64,000 nt of DNA from Methanosarcina siciliae T4/M (lineage in GTDB: Archaea > Halobacteriota > Methanosarcinia > Methanosarcinales > Methanosarcinaceae). Made by a program: the position numbers and the translations under genes. The notes beneath the pieces were generated by a model that saw nothing but the letters and a program-made list of their open reading frames with translations, ran no database searches and was not told the origin of the DNA. Shown here in pieces: positions 17,675-26,928 of the stretch; position 1 is the stretch's first letter, and every line of letters begins with the position of its first letter. The stretch spans positions 2,356,001-2,420,000 of the forward strand of contig NZ_CP009506.1 of NCBI RefSeq assembly GCF_000970085.1, written 5' to 3'.

Positions 17675-19708
17675 ATGGATCAGTTAGTATCTAAGAATCC
17701 GAATCCCGTGCTTCGGGCAGGGACTGACGGGAGTATTTTTTATTCAAATAAGGCAGCTGAGCCTTTACTGTATATCTGGGATATTGGAGGACAAGGGAAA
17801 TTACCTCATTCTATGGAAACCATTATTAAAAGAGTTGTTTCCAGGAATGACCCCGAAAAAATAGAAGTCAAAGTGGGTAAAAAATTGTATCTCATAGACT
17901 TCCAGCCCGTGCCAGAAAAGGAATTTGTAAACATTTACGGGCTTGATATAAGTGAACAGAAAAAACTGGGAAAAAAACTCAGTATCAAAGAAAAACAATA
18001 TGATGCTCTTTATACCCTTGGAAAAATGGCTTTTAAATGCGAAAACCTTCAGGCCTTTATGGATAAAAGTGTAAAACTGATCGCAAAGACCCTGAACCTT
18101 GAATTTTGCAAAATCCTTGAACTTACCCCCAATGGAAATTTCCTGCTCAAAGCAGGTATCGGCTGGAAACCCGGACTTGTGGGAAAAGCCGTTGTGGAAG
18201 GAGGAAAATCATCTCAGGCAGGATATACTATTTTTTCAAAGGTTCCTGTAATTGTAAGGGACTTTGCAGAAGAAAACCGCTTTGAAGCCCCGGAAATCCT
18301 GAGCTCCCACAACATTGCAAGCGGGGTGAGCGTCATTATAGGAGATGTGGAAAAACCCTTCGGAGTACTGGGAGCCCATTCCACAAAGAAAAGAAAGTTT
18401 ACTGCGGCTGAGACCTACTTTTTAAACTCTGTTGCCCTTGTGATTGCGGAGGTTATCGAGCACAGGCAAGTTGTAGAAGAATTAAATAAGTACAGGGAAC
18501 ACTTGGAAGAGCTCGTTAAAGAAAGGACTTCTGAGCTTACAGAAACAAATAAACAGCTGTTCAGTGAGATCTCGGTCCGCAAACAGGTGGAAAAAGACCT
18601 TCAAAACAACATATGCTTCCTTGAAACAATACTTGACGCCATCCCCTCTCCTGTATTTTATAGAAACCTTGCAGGCATCTACCAGGGCTGCAATGAAATG
18701 TTTGCAAAGCATGTCCTTGGCCTTCCGAAAGAAAAAGTAATAGGACACTCCATGTACGAATTTAGAGAACAGTACTCGGAAGAAACGCTTAACACTTCCA
18801 TCTATTATGACAGGATACTCCTGGGGGGAGGAAAAAGCCTACCTCATGAATTGAAAATAAAGTGTGCAGACGGAAAGGTACGGAATTTTCTCTCCCACAA
18901 AGCCATTTACAGCAATATTGCCGGGGAAGTAATCGGAATTGTGGGTGTCATGCTTGATATTACCGAACGCAAAAAAGCAGAAGAAACCCTTTTAAAAACG
19001 GAGGAAATCAGGAAAAAAGAGATCCATCATAGAATTAAAAATAACCTTCAGGTAATCTCATCCCTGCTCAGCCTTCAGGCCGAATATTTCAGTGATCTAA
19101 AGGTAAAAGAATCCTTCAAAGACAGCCAGAACCGGGTCATCTCAATGTCCCTGATCCATGAGGAACTGTATAAAACAAGAGAAACTGTGGATGTCGAAAC
19201 CTTCGATTTTAAAGCATATATCCAGAAACTGGCGAATGAACTTTTCAGGTCATACCTGGTAGGAAGTGAAGATATTCGCTTAAAACTGGATGTGGAAAGT
19301 GCATTTCTCGGGATGGATACCGGGATTCCCCTGGGGATTATTGTCAATGAGCTTGTATCTAACTCTTTAAAGCATGCTTTTCCCGAAGGAAGAAGTGGAG
19401 AAATCCAGATCAAACTCCACCATACAGGCAGCATTCAGAAGAAAGGTTGTAACGGGCATCTCGGAAACTGTGAAATCTCAGAGTTCTTGCTTACAGTTTC
19501 GGATAACGGCATCGGCTTTCCTGAGGATTTTGATTTAAAAAGTACCTTTTCTCTCGGACTTCAACTTGTAAATATCCTTGTAGAGCAGATTGAAGGCAAC
19601 ATCGAACTTGGAAGAGGAAAAGGGACAGAATTCCGGATTAAATTCAGAGAACAGGGGAGCAAAGAAAAGTGCGAAAACGGGAAAAACGAAAATAACGTAT
19701 CTTTTTAA
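17675..19708 (+). CDS. Cytoplasmic sensor histidine kinase, PAS-GAF-PAS-HisKA_2-HATPase
   Basis: A 677-residue kinase with no membrane segment. Order: N-terminal PAS-like domain (about 1-95), GAF domain (about 110-265), a charged coiled coil, a second PAS/PAC (about 305-440), then HisKA_2 with the phospho-acceptor phrase EIHHRIKNNLQVISSLLSLQ near residue 450. The ATPase domain follows with N-box GIIVNELVSNSLKHAFPEG, G1 DNGIGFPED and G2 GLQLVNILVEQ...GKGTEFRIKF. This is the common Methanosarcina kinase class without its own receiver domain. The signal is unknown; GAF and PAS could bind haem or redox ligands. GGAG precedes the ATG. No response regulator is adjacent. Confidence 0.93.
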   Translation: MDQLVSKNPNPVLRAGTDGSIFYSNKAAEPLLYIWDIGGQGKLPHSMETIIKRVVSRNDPEKIEVKVGKKLYLIDFQPVPEKEFVNIYGLDISEQKKLGKKLSIKEKQYDALYTLGKMAFKCENLQAFMDKSVKLIAKTLNLEFCKILELTPNGNFLLKAGIGWKPGLVGKAVVEGGKSSQAGYTIFSKVPVIVRDFAEENRFEAPEILSSHNIASGVSVIIGDVEKPFGVLGAHSTKKRKFTAAETYFLNSVALVIAEVIEHRQVVEELNKYREHLEELVKERTSELTETNKQLFSEISVRKQVEKDLQNNICFLETILDAIPSPVFYRNLAGIYQGCNEMFAKHVLGLPKEKVIGHSMYEFREQYSEETLNTSIYYDRILLGGGKSLPHELKIKCADGKVRNFLSHKAIYSNIAGEVIGIVGVMLDITERKKAEETLLKTEEIRKKEIHHRIKNNLQVISSLLSLQAEYFSDLKVKESFKDSQNRVISMSLIHEELYKTRETVDVETFDFKAYIQKLANELFRSYLVGSEDIRLKLDVESAFLGMDTGIPLGIIVNELVSNSLKHAFPEGRSGEIQIKLHHTGSIQKKGCNGHLGNCEISEFLLTVSDNGIGFPEDFDLKSTFSLGLQLVNILVEQIEGNIELGRGKGTEFRIKFREQGSKEKCENGKNENNVSF

Positions 19709-19740
19709 AGCGGAGTAGTTTGTCTTTGATCCCTGTAACT

Positions 19741-20113
19741 ACATCTCAACATTAGGGAACAGAGAAAGTTATTTTTCGAGCACCAGAGAGCAATTTTTTA
19801 CCGTATCTGCCGAAATCACGTGCTGGGTTTTTGCACATTTGACTGCTGTTGTCAGGTAGAACCCGCGATTCAGGATTTCCTGAATGCTGTTTACGGGAAT
19901 GCCTGCATCGTTGAATGCCTGAAGAGTCGTTTTTAGATAAAATGCCTCTCCTGAAGAATAAAATTAGTCCAGGGGGTCCTCGGGAGGGGCATCGGAAATC
20001 ATAACCACTTTAACTTTTTCGGGGTCGACTTCTACAGCAGGCATAAGATATCCGCCTTTATTGATATCGGAACAGGGAAAGGCTTTACATTTAACGTATT
20101 CAAAAGGCTTCAT
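19741..20113 (-). pseudogene. Truncated uracil-DNA glycosylase-superfamily gene
   Basis: Minus-strand reading from the ATG at 20113 gives MKPFEYVKCKAFPCSDINKG, then the PAVEVDPEKVKVVMISDAPP segment and EDPLD-stop-FYSSGEAFYLKTTLQAF, then NDAGIPVNSI, YLTTAVKCAKT and LEK-stop-LSLFPNVEM-stop. The pattern VMISDAPPED(Y)FY and TTAVKC corresponds to the N-terminal half of a uracil-DNA-glycosylase-like family found in methanogens and clostridia. Two TAA codons and a TAG interrupt it in frame, without frameshift, and the C-terminal half is gone. Point mutations alone seem to have killed the retained part. Confidence 0.75.
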
Positions 20114-20305
20114 TTCCGGTTCACTTCGGGTATATTGATATCAAAAGCTTTGCTTTGCAAGAATTGCAGGTTGTCTTTAAGGGACCGTAAAAGATAGATT
20201 TGCAGCAAAGAAAAAGAGAGAAAAACAGGAATAGAGAGAAATAACATGAGGGTCTTGATGTGACCCATAAGGCCCGATCCACAATTTAATGTAGTTCTTT
20301 ACTCA

Positions 20306-20436
20306 GTCAAGTTATGCTTATTTAAGTTATGCTTATTTAAGTCATTACTCAGTCAAGTTATGCCTATTTAAGTTACTTATTTAAGTCATTACTCAGTCAA
20401 GTTACTACTTAAGTCAAGTCATTACCTATTTAAGTT
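20306..20436. repeat. Imperfect tandem repeats (AAGTTATGCTTATTT type)
   Basis: About 130 nt of imperfect, interlocked units with phrases TCAAGTTATGC, TATTTAAGT and CATTACTCAGTCAAGTTA recurring several times. No coding potential. It lies between the glycosylase relic and the DUF2173 gene, downstream of both genes' reading directions. Confidence 0.8.
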
Positions 20437-20642
20437 ACATACTTCCTTTGTACGTCTTCTTCATAGATCTGGGACTGACCTTATGGATCAATCTATTATA
20501 TGTTGTTACAGGTATAAAAGGACAGCGCTAAAATATTTCTTTCTTTAACATGTAATAATTCAGGATAAATGATATCCCGGGTTGTACGATTTCACCTGAA
20601 ACGGATTGGCTAACCTGAAGAGGCTAGCCAACATTGCTTTTG

Positions 20643-20993
20643 TTAACACATCCCAAGACCCTTAAGGATCTTCTCTATATCTGCCTTTGAGCTCTCGACA
20701 AAAACCCCTCTCGTACCTGAGATCATAACGGTCCAGTCGCCGCCGCTGTACATCCAGTTGTGCTGGGGAACCCAGTTCATTTTGTAGAGCTCCGTGTATG
20801 CACTGGCCAGAGCATCGAACATCATGTTTACGGTCCCGCAGAACTTTGCAGTCATCACAGCCATAACTTTTGGCATCTCAGTCTTTGATTTGTACTCCAC
20901 GAGCTTTCCATCCGGGCTGAAAATCCCGGCTGCCATTACCCCATCAAACTTCAGAAGTTCATCTATCGAAAGGTTGCACTCTTTTTTACTCAT
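20643..20993 (-). CDS. DUF2173 family protein (roadblock-like)
   Basis: A 116-residue soluble protein of the DUF2173 family. It has the core order DELLKFDGVMAAGIFSPDGKLVEYKSK, a middle helix MTAKFCGTVNMMFDALASAYTEL, and the strand pair WMYSGGDWTVMISGTRGVFVESSKADIEKIL. The alternation of an N-terminal GV(M)AAGxFSPDG strand pair and a long helix resembles roadblock/LC7 folds, which often act in small-GTPase or signalling complexes, but no partner is encoded nearby. Function unknown. GGGG lies upstream of the ATG. Confidence 0.85.
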   Translation of the reverse strand: MSKKECNLSIDELLKFDGVMAAGIFSPDGKLVEYKSKTEMPKVMAVMTAKFCGTVNMMFDALASAYTELYKMNWVPQHNWMYSGGDWTVMISGTRGVFVESSKADIEKILKGLGMC

Positions 20994-21635
20994 CTGTTTA
21001 CCCCACTAAATCCAGTATCCAATTAAATCAGGTATTGTACTGGAGATTTACCCGTTAATAAAATCACGTGTATTGTTCAGTACAAAAATGGTTCCCTTGT
21101 TCCTGATTCATACATAAATAAACACAAAAAAATTGATGTAATATTATATAAATATATCAAATTGAAAATGAAAAAAAGAAAGTTAAAAACTTAAATTTCA
21201 GTAAAGAAAAGCTTTTCAATCTGACAGATGCCACTATGAAATCGACCTTTATACCCCCGAAAACGCTGAAGTCTTTTCGATTGAAGGAGCATACCGTACA
21301 AAAAGAAGAACAGGTAAGTCTAGGACAGCTGGCAAGATACGTGGGAATGGTCCTCAACTGTGCGAAAATAGATGAATGCGCTCTTTCCTGGATTAGACCG
21401 CTTACAACACAAAAGTACTTTTCAGAATCACTGCACAATCAATAACTAAATATAGTAACATAATAAAAATATAATTATATTAAAGACTGCGTTAAACAGA
21501 TGTTGATACAATAAATACACAGTGAGAAATATATCAGTGTATAATCAGGATTTAAACGTTGTAACACAAAAATTGAACCTGGTATGGAGGTTCGTTGCTA
21601 CCCCTTTTATATAAAAGGAAGGCAGATTTGTCCAT
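20994..21635. other. Intergenic region with an unassigned ORF remnant
   Basis: The 640 nt contain no sure gene. Around 21220-21440 two plus-strand frames show protein-like text: EIDLYTPENAEVFSIEGAYR in one and VSLGQLARYVGMVLNCAKID in another. This could be one frameshifted gene relic, but I do not recognise the family. The remainder is AT-rich with TATA-like tracts. Confidence 0.35.
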
Positions 21636-22139
21636 ATGAATGGAGAAGAGGAAAAAGAACTTACAGCTTATTGCGGGCTTTACTGCGCTGACTGTATCCA
21701 TTTTCAGAATAAACACAGTAAAATCGCGAGGCAACTTAAAGAGGAACTTGAGAATATAGACTTTCAGAGCTATGCCAGCATAAAAAGTCCTTTTGGTGCG
21801 GAGTTTCAGGAGTATGATGCATTTCTTACCGTGCTTGAAGCCCTTACAAACCACTCCTGTTCCGAAGGCTGCAGAAGCTCAGGAGGGTGCGGTGCGGAGC
21901 CCTGTGCGATAATCCAGTGTTGCGAGGAAAAAGATTACGAGGGTTGCTGGGAATGCACGGCCTTTGAAACCTGTGAGAAGTTTGCGGCTTTAAAACCCCG
22001 ATGCGAAGCTTCGGTAATGCATAACCTCAAAGAGATCAGGGAAAATGGTCTTGAAGGCTGGAGCAATCGCCGCGTACCTATTTATAACTGGCAACAGCCA
22101 GGCCTGACAAAAGAGCCCGAAAAAAGGGACAAAGAATGA
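21636..22139 (+). CDS. DUF3795 cysteine-rich protein
   Basis: A 167-residue protein of the DUF3795 group. It opens with the family motif AYCGLYCADCIHFQNKHSKIA and carries clustered cysteines typical of the group: CSEGCRSSGGCGAEPCAIIQCC and GCWECTAFETCEKFA. Sixteen cysteines suggest zinc or Fe-S binding. The C-terminal part ends with IRENGLEGWSNRR, another family hallmark. GGAAGG stands upstream of the ATG. The role is unknown in any organism; methanogens carry several copies. Confidence 0.88.
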   Translation: MNGEEEKELTAYCGLYCADCIHFQNKHSKIARQLKEELENIDFQSYASIKSPFGAEFQEYDAFLTVLEALTNHSCSEGCRSSGGCGAEPCAIIQCCEEKDYEGCWECTAFETCEKFAALKPRCEASVMHNLKEIRENGLEGWSNRRVPIYNWQQPGLTKEPEKRDKE

Positions 22140-22237
22140 ACGGATACTTAAAATGGCCTCTAAAATGTAATTTTATATAGTGACAAATTACAAATTGCTT
22201 AATACGAAATTTGAGATGTATTTTTTGAGAGGTTTTA

Positions 22238-23233
22238 ATGGTAACTCAAGGCGACAAAGCGATCCCGATGAAGCTAAAAATCGAGGTGTTTAACAACCTT
22301 CAAGTAATCAAAGACTATTGTCTTGTACTGGGCGGAGGAAAAATCGGCACCGATTTTCTCCGATACGCCCGCAAGAACGGATTCCCCTTCGTGCTTATCA
22401 TTGACAGGGATGAAAATGCACCCGCATCAAGAGAAGCCCGGGTTCTGAAAAACAGGAGTGAACTCATAAATCTCCTGAGGGAAAAAACAAAAATATCTCT
22501 CAGGGAAGAAAACGCTGAACAACTTCCCGGGCCTGAAGCTTACTTTTACGCAATGGATATGCACAGCGTTCCTTTTCTCCTAAGGCTGGGCATTCCCGAA
22601 AATATCATCCCTGCCGTGCCGTGTCATGCGGTTGCGTACATGCTTGCAGATATCCTGGAGTTCCCCGTACAGGAAACAGAAACTGAGGAAAATCCCAAAG
22701 CAAATCTTCATGAAACAGCGATCCCCGAAGAGGTCCCGGAAAAAAAGATTTCAGGAGAAAAAAGACCTGTAAACGAACTCTTCATCCGACCTGAAGATTC
22801 GGAGCTCCTGGTTTTTTTCAAAACTCTTGCAGCAGTCATTCCAGGAGATGTAACCGCAGGCAGTTACCCTGAGTATGGAATGTTGTTTTTCTCATACGCA
22901 AGGGAAGGTGAAATCTGTCCGGACGGCTGCCCAGGACCGCGAGACCGATGCCCGATCTTCGGGAGAGATAAACCGAGAACCATTACCGAATATACAGGAG
23001 AACTCAATAAAACCATACAGGGGTGGGTCTTTGAGAGCCATCAGATGAAACCGGGAGTCGGCGGGCTTAAGGGAGGGGAGTTCAAACGGAATATACTGGA
23101 AATCATGGAATTCGTAAGTACACTTCAGGAAGAAAGGAGCCTTGAAAAGCCTGAAAAACCCGAGGAAAGGGCTTTTTTCATAGCCACGACCTGCACCTGC
23201 CATGGGGTTTTGAATCTCTTCTACGTTACTTGA
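22238..23233 (+). CDS. Uncharacterised two-domain protein: Rossmann-like N-half, Cys-motif C-half
   Basis: A 331-residue protein not assigned to a named family. Residues about 25-140 look like a nucleotide-binding Rossmann unit: YCLVLGGGKIGTDFLRYARKNGFPFVLIIDRDENAPASREA, a classic beta-alpha-beta with GGGKIGxxFL and an acidic IIDRD end. A charged linker follows (about 145-180). The C-half carries a tight cysteine motif CPDGCPGPRDRCPIF and a final CTCHGVLN, which could bind a metal or Fe-S cluster. The start at 22238 has GAGAGG 5 nt upstream; an internal ATG at 22268 is an alternative. A redox or NAD(P)-dependent role is inference. Confidence 0.7.
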   Translation: MVTQGDKAIPMKLKIEVFNNLQVIKDYCLVLGGGKIGTDFLRYARKNGFPFVLIIDRDENAPASREARVLKNRSELINLLREKTKISLREENAEQLPGPEAYFYAMDMHSVPFLLRLGIPENIIPAVPCHAVAYMLADILEFPVQETETEENPKANLHETAIPEEVPEKKISGEKRPVNELFIRPEDSELLVFFKTLAAVIPGDVTAGSYPEYGMLFFSYAREGEICPDGCPGPRDRCPIFGRDKPRTITEYTGELNKTIQGWVFESHQMKPGVGGLKGGEFKRNILEIMEFVSTLQEERSLEKPEKPEERAFFIATTCTCHGVLNLFYVT

Positions 23234-23330
23234 GCTTACTTTTTCGAACCATCCATTCCGTCATAACCCGGATTTTTCAGAGCCAAAAGCTACATCTATC
23301 AGCATGCCTGTATACCTGTAAGGGGACTAT

Positions 23331-24014
23331 ATGGATACATTTGTGGGTACGAGTGGCTGGTACTATGAATGGAATAAAAAGAAAAATCTGGACTGGTTTG
23401 TGGAAAATTCAGGGCTTAATTCCGTAGAGTTAAACGCAAGTTTTTACAGATTTCCTGCCCCTTCAAGCATAAGGAGCTGGAGCACGAAAGGGGCTGAACT
23501 CAGGTGGAGCATAAAAGTCCACAGGTCCATTACCCACTGGCGACAGTTCGGAGAAAGTGCTCTTGAAACCTGGGAAAATTTTAGGGGACTTTTTGAACCC
23601 CTGGAACACCTTATTGATTTCTACCTATTTCAAGCGCCGCCGAAGTTTGATGATGCTGCAACAGCTCTCGGGTTTGCGGAAGAAACAGGGCTTGGAGAAA
23701 AATTTGCTCTGGAAATAAGGAACAAAAAACTGCTCGGAAACGATGACACATGTGAAGAGCTTCTGGAAAAGGTGACACTGGTATCCGTTGACTCCCCGGA
23801 TTACAGGGACCGGATTTTCTCCGGAAAAATAGTTTATGTGCGAATGCACGGAAGAGAAGGCTGGTATAGTTACAATTATACACGGGAAGAAATTGAAGAA
23901 ACTATCCGGAAAATAAATGAATTTGAGCCTGAAAAAGTCTACATTTATTTTAATAATAATCATAATATGCTTGAAAACGCAAGAACGGCTTTAAAAGTCT
24001 TTTTCAAAATGTAA
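23331..24014 (+). CDS. DUF72 (YecE-like) protein
   Basis: A 227-residue TIM-barrel-like DUF72 protein. It has the family N-terminus VGTSGWYYEWNK, then NSVELNASFYRFPAPSSIRSW, WSIKVHRSITHW, and near the C-terminus KIVYVRMHGREGWYSYNYTREEI and EKVYIYFNNNHNMLENARTAL. These match the YecE family, whose biochemical role is not known. Slightly short but all blocks are present. GGGGAC lies upstream of the ATG. It follows the Rossmann/Cys gene by 97 nt and could share its transcript. Confidence 0.92.
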   Translation: MDTFVGTSGWYYEWNKKKNLDWFVENSGLNSVELNASFYRFPAPSSIRSWSTKGAELRWSIKVHRSITHWRQFGESALETWENFRGLFEPLEHLIDFYLFQAPPKFDDAATALGFAEETGLGEKFALEIRNKKLLGNDDTCEELLEKVTLVSVDSPDYRDRIFSGKIVYVRMHGREGWYSYNYTREEIEETIRKINEFEPEKVYIYFNNNHNMLENARTALKVFFKM

Positions 24015-24309
24015 ACCCGGCAATTAGACTTCAATTTTCAAAAATCTCCTTTTATATGGGCAGAAATAATTTTGATTCACGGCTTCAGTTATGAGTTCTG
24101 TTATGGTAAGATAAAGATGAACTTCAATTGTTAACCTGCGTTATGAATAAATTATTATATAAAGAATTATATGTAAACTTTGATCCGGAAATTCCCAGAG
24201 TCAAAAGTAAAATGCCCCAAAATAAGAACTTTAATTTTTTTATATTGCTAATGATAACCGAGGAGAGATTTCCCTGGAAACTCTTAATATATAAAAACGG
24301 AGTGGAAAT

Positions 24310-25404
24310 ATGTTCTGGAGCAAAGACGATATTGTCGAGAGACTGAGCAAAATACCTCGAACGCTGGAAGACATTTCAATAGAGATATTTGAAGGCGTAT
24401 CCCCATCAAAAGATTTGCTATACAAAATGAACCTTTCGGAATATTGTACAGATGCGCCCAATGGCTACAGATACCTGCAAACAAATATAAGCGCAGGACA
24501 TGTGGGCATAGAAAAAGAACTCGTGTATCCTTATATGGACGATACTCTTTCGAATGAATTTGCTGTCCAGCCCACACAGCATCATTACATACTGCCGTAT
24601 GAGATCCTTGGATATGAAATAAAGAAAGAATACCGAATTTTTCAGCCTGAGGAATTGAAAACAAAGTTTCCTGTAGCTTATAATAAACTGCTAGAAGGGG
24701 AAAAGAAATACGGGTCCGTAAGACAGGAAATCGAATCTGACAACGATTACCGCCTGGAAAACGAAAGCCTCCTGAAATATGTAAAAACACCTAAAATAAT
24801 CATCACTAACCATTACCGCTTTCATGCGTCATACGATGCTATCGGAAACTATGTTTTTGCAGGCGGAGTAGGGGTTGTGCTTGGGGATGTCACACTCTAC
24901 CATTATGTCACCGCTGTCCTTAACTCTGCCATAGCAAGGACTCTGCCCGAAATCTGGCACCGGGAAAAAATGCAGAAAAACCACTACCTGAACGCAAAAA
25001 TGATGCGAAGGTTCCCAATTGAGTTTCCCAAAAAAGAAATTACCGAAACCCTTATAAGCACAATCACAAGGTACCTTATTTACCTCAACCGGCAAAAACA
25101 AGAGGCAAAAACCTACTCCATACATAACTGCCAGAACCTGATAGATTTTTACAAAAGAATTTCAGACCTTTTGATTCTGGACACCTACATCACGGATGAT
25201 CTGGACCCCAGGTTCCTTGAAATCCTTGCAGAACATATCACCGTACCCGGTGACGAATTTGAATACAGTAACGACATTAGTCTTTTGATCGGGCTGCAGG
25301 AGATAAAGCAAAGCATCCTGAACTCTGAGGATTTCCGGAAGTGCAGGTTCACTAATGAATTCACCAATATCCTGGCAACCCTGAAAAACAATGGTGTCTG
25401 GTAA
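24310..25404 (+). CDS. Stand-alone DNA target-recognition protein (TaqI_C-like specificity domain)
   Basis: A 364-residue protein resembling the C-terminal target-recognition half of Eco57I/TaqI-type restriction-methyltransferases. The tell-tale segment is LLKYVKTPKIIITNHYRFHASYDAIGNYVFAGGVGVVLGD, followed by VTAVLNSAIARTLPEIW and LNAKMMRRFPIEFP, equivalent to the LLGLLNSKL...LxxLPI pattern. No methyltransferase NPPY motif or nuclease PD-ExK motif occurs in it or in the flanking frames. GGAG is placed correctly before the ATG and the frame is intact, so it may be an expressed orphan or the surviving 3' part of a lost type IIG gene. Confidence 0.65.
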   Translation: MFWSKDDIVERLSKIPRTLEDISIEIFEGVSPSKDLLYKMNLSEYCTDAPNGYRYLQTNISAGHVGIEKELVYPYMDDTLSNEFAVQPTQHHYILPYEILGYEIKKEYRIFQPEELKTKFPVAYNKLLEGEKKYGSVRQEIESDNDYRLENESLLKYVKTPKIIITNHYRFHASYDAIGNYVFAGGVGVVLGDVTLYHYVTAVLNSAIARTLPEIWHREKMQKNHYLNAKMMRRFPIEFPKKEITETLISTITRYLIYLNRQKQEAKTYSIHNCQNLIDFYKRISDLLILDTYITDDLDPRFLEILAEHITVPGDEFEYSNDISLLIGLQEIKQSILNSEDFRKCRFTNEFTNILATLKNNGVW

Positions 25405-25409
25405 AGGGA

Positions 25410-26592
25410 TTAAACTTTTTTCAGGCTTTTAAGCACGTCCTTCCCATTCATTTAAGGCAGTGTGAGATCCTGAGTAATTACAAAAGGCTTTAACTTCTGG
25501 GCAAGGGAACAGGGCCTTTTGCAGTTCATGGCTCATGGTCGCAAGGAATTAGCTCATTGCACGTTTTGCTCCTTCGGTTGCAAGTTTCGCCTGCAGAAAC
25601 TCTTCTTCAGCCTTTTTAATTTCGGAGAGGTCAATGAAGCTTTCAACAAAATACCCGTTTCCTCCTATTGAGACGGGCACAACGTTTCTGAGGATAGGTA
25701 TGGGGTCTCTTCCGGCTTTGAAAAGTATACTCTCAGAGAGTTCCCCGGCCGGATCCAGCGAAGGCATGTTACATCCTTCTTCCCCTGCCTGGCAGATTAA
25801 CTGGCTGCAGACCGTTCCTATAAGTTCTTTTTCGGAATAACCTGCGGTTTTCAGGGCAACCGGGTTTGCATCTACAACTTTTAAGGAGGAGGCTTCGATT
25901 AGCAGGATGCCGCAGAGGGTGTTGTCGAGGATGGTTTTGAGCCTTTCCCGACTCTCCTGCTCCAACCGTTCTGCATTTTTCACCCCGGTAATGTCCTGGG
26001 CTACGATCTGAATTATATTATCATTTCTATCGATAAGGGACAGGTTAACCTCAATGTCAACAATTTCCCCTTCAGTTTTCTGGTACTTCATTTCAAAACA
26101 AGAAGAAACCTGCTTGAAGGTTTCCTTAAGTGCATGCTGAAGCTCGGAAAGGTACTCAGGTGGAATGAAGGAGATAAAAGAAATATTAAGTGGCTTCCCT
26201 TCCCGAAAACCGAAAATCTCACAGCCTTTTTTATTTATATCCAGGACCTTTTTACCATCCGAAATAATAACAGTATCATTGGACATTTCAAATAAAGCCC
26301 TGTACATATGATCTTTTTTCCTGAGATCTTCTTCTGCTTCCCTGTAAAGTGTGAGGGTATTTTCAAGTTCCAACCATCTCCTGAGAGAAAATATCCCCAT
26401 TCCAAAAGAAGTGTATATAGAAAGAATTAGCAGGAGCCCCAGTTCGTCGCTGTTGTAAGCTTCAACAAACAATACGACAGATTCAAAAAGATTATATTTG
26501 GAAGCTACCAGTGTAAATATAAAGCCCAGAACCAGAATGAATATTAGTTCATTAGACTTTTTCATAAACGGTGACTTTGAAATATTTTCCAT
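25410..26592 (-). pseudogene. Broken PAS sensor histidine kinase
   Basis: The open part (25549-26592, 347 residues) has two N-terminal membrane helices (ELIFILVLGFIFTLVASKYNL and LGLLLILSIYTSFGMGIFSL), then two PAS domains. It ends at the linker KKAEEEFLQAKLATEGAKRAMS-stop. The reading frame continues past the TAA as FLATMSHELQ, the H-box of a HisKA domain, showing that a GAA-to-TAA change cut the protein just before its phospho-acceptor. Most of the kinase is then deleted; the text NGKDVLKSLKKV, typical of a receiver C-terminus, appears just before 25410. The remaining product could still be made as a membrane PAS sensor without kinase activity. Confidence 0.8.
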
Positions 26593-26649
26593 CCCTTATC
26601 CCTCTTAAAGGATCAGAACCTGTGTAAATTTCACAATACCTGGTAAACG

Positions 26650-26904
26650 ACTGTGCAGGTATCTATGATTGATTTGAATCTGCCGACATCATGGACTTTG
26701 AGATATAACCGCCAGATCCTTCTTTTAAGAACCTCCCCTCATGTCAAGGAGTATGGGATCGAACCTGTTTTCTTTAGCAATTTTGAGAGCTTCGAACCCG
26801 TCCCCGGCTTCTCTGCTCTCATAGCCAAAAGTGCGAAGAAGGAACCTGATGAGTTTCATAATTACAGGACTGGCCTCAACAACAAGTGTACTTTTCATTT
26901 CCAT
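26650..26904 (-). pseudogene. Decayed response-regulator receiver domain
   Basis: From the ATG at 26904: MEMKSTLVVEASPVIMKLIR, then FLLRTFGYESREAGDGFEAL, then KIAKENRFDPILLDMRGGS-stop. This is the first half of a CheY-like receiver, with the phospho-aspartate in ILLDM preserved but the acidic pocket changed (VVEASP instead of VEDNP). After the stop, receiver-like text resumes in other frames (AVISQ, DVGRFKSII). It lies 60 nt upstream of the broken kinase on the same strand, so both halves of one two-component pair seem to have decayed. Confidence 0.75.
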
Positions 26905-26928
26905 GGTCCCTCAATCTGCATATATTAA

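Noticed and set aside
19741..20113. Pyrrolysine readthrough of the glycosylase-like gene
   Set aside because: Only the last stop is TAG; the first two are TAA, which pyrrolysine insertion cannot pass.
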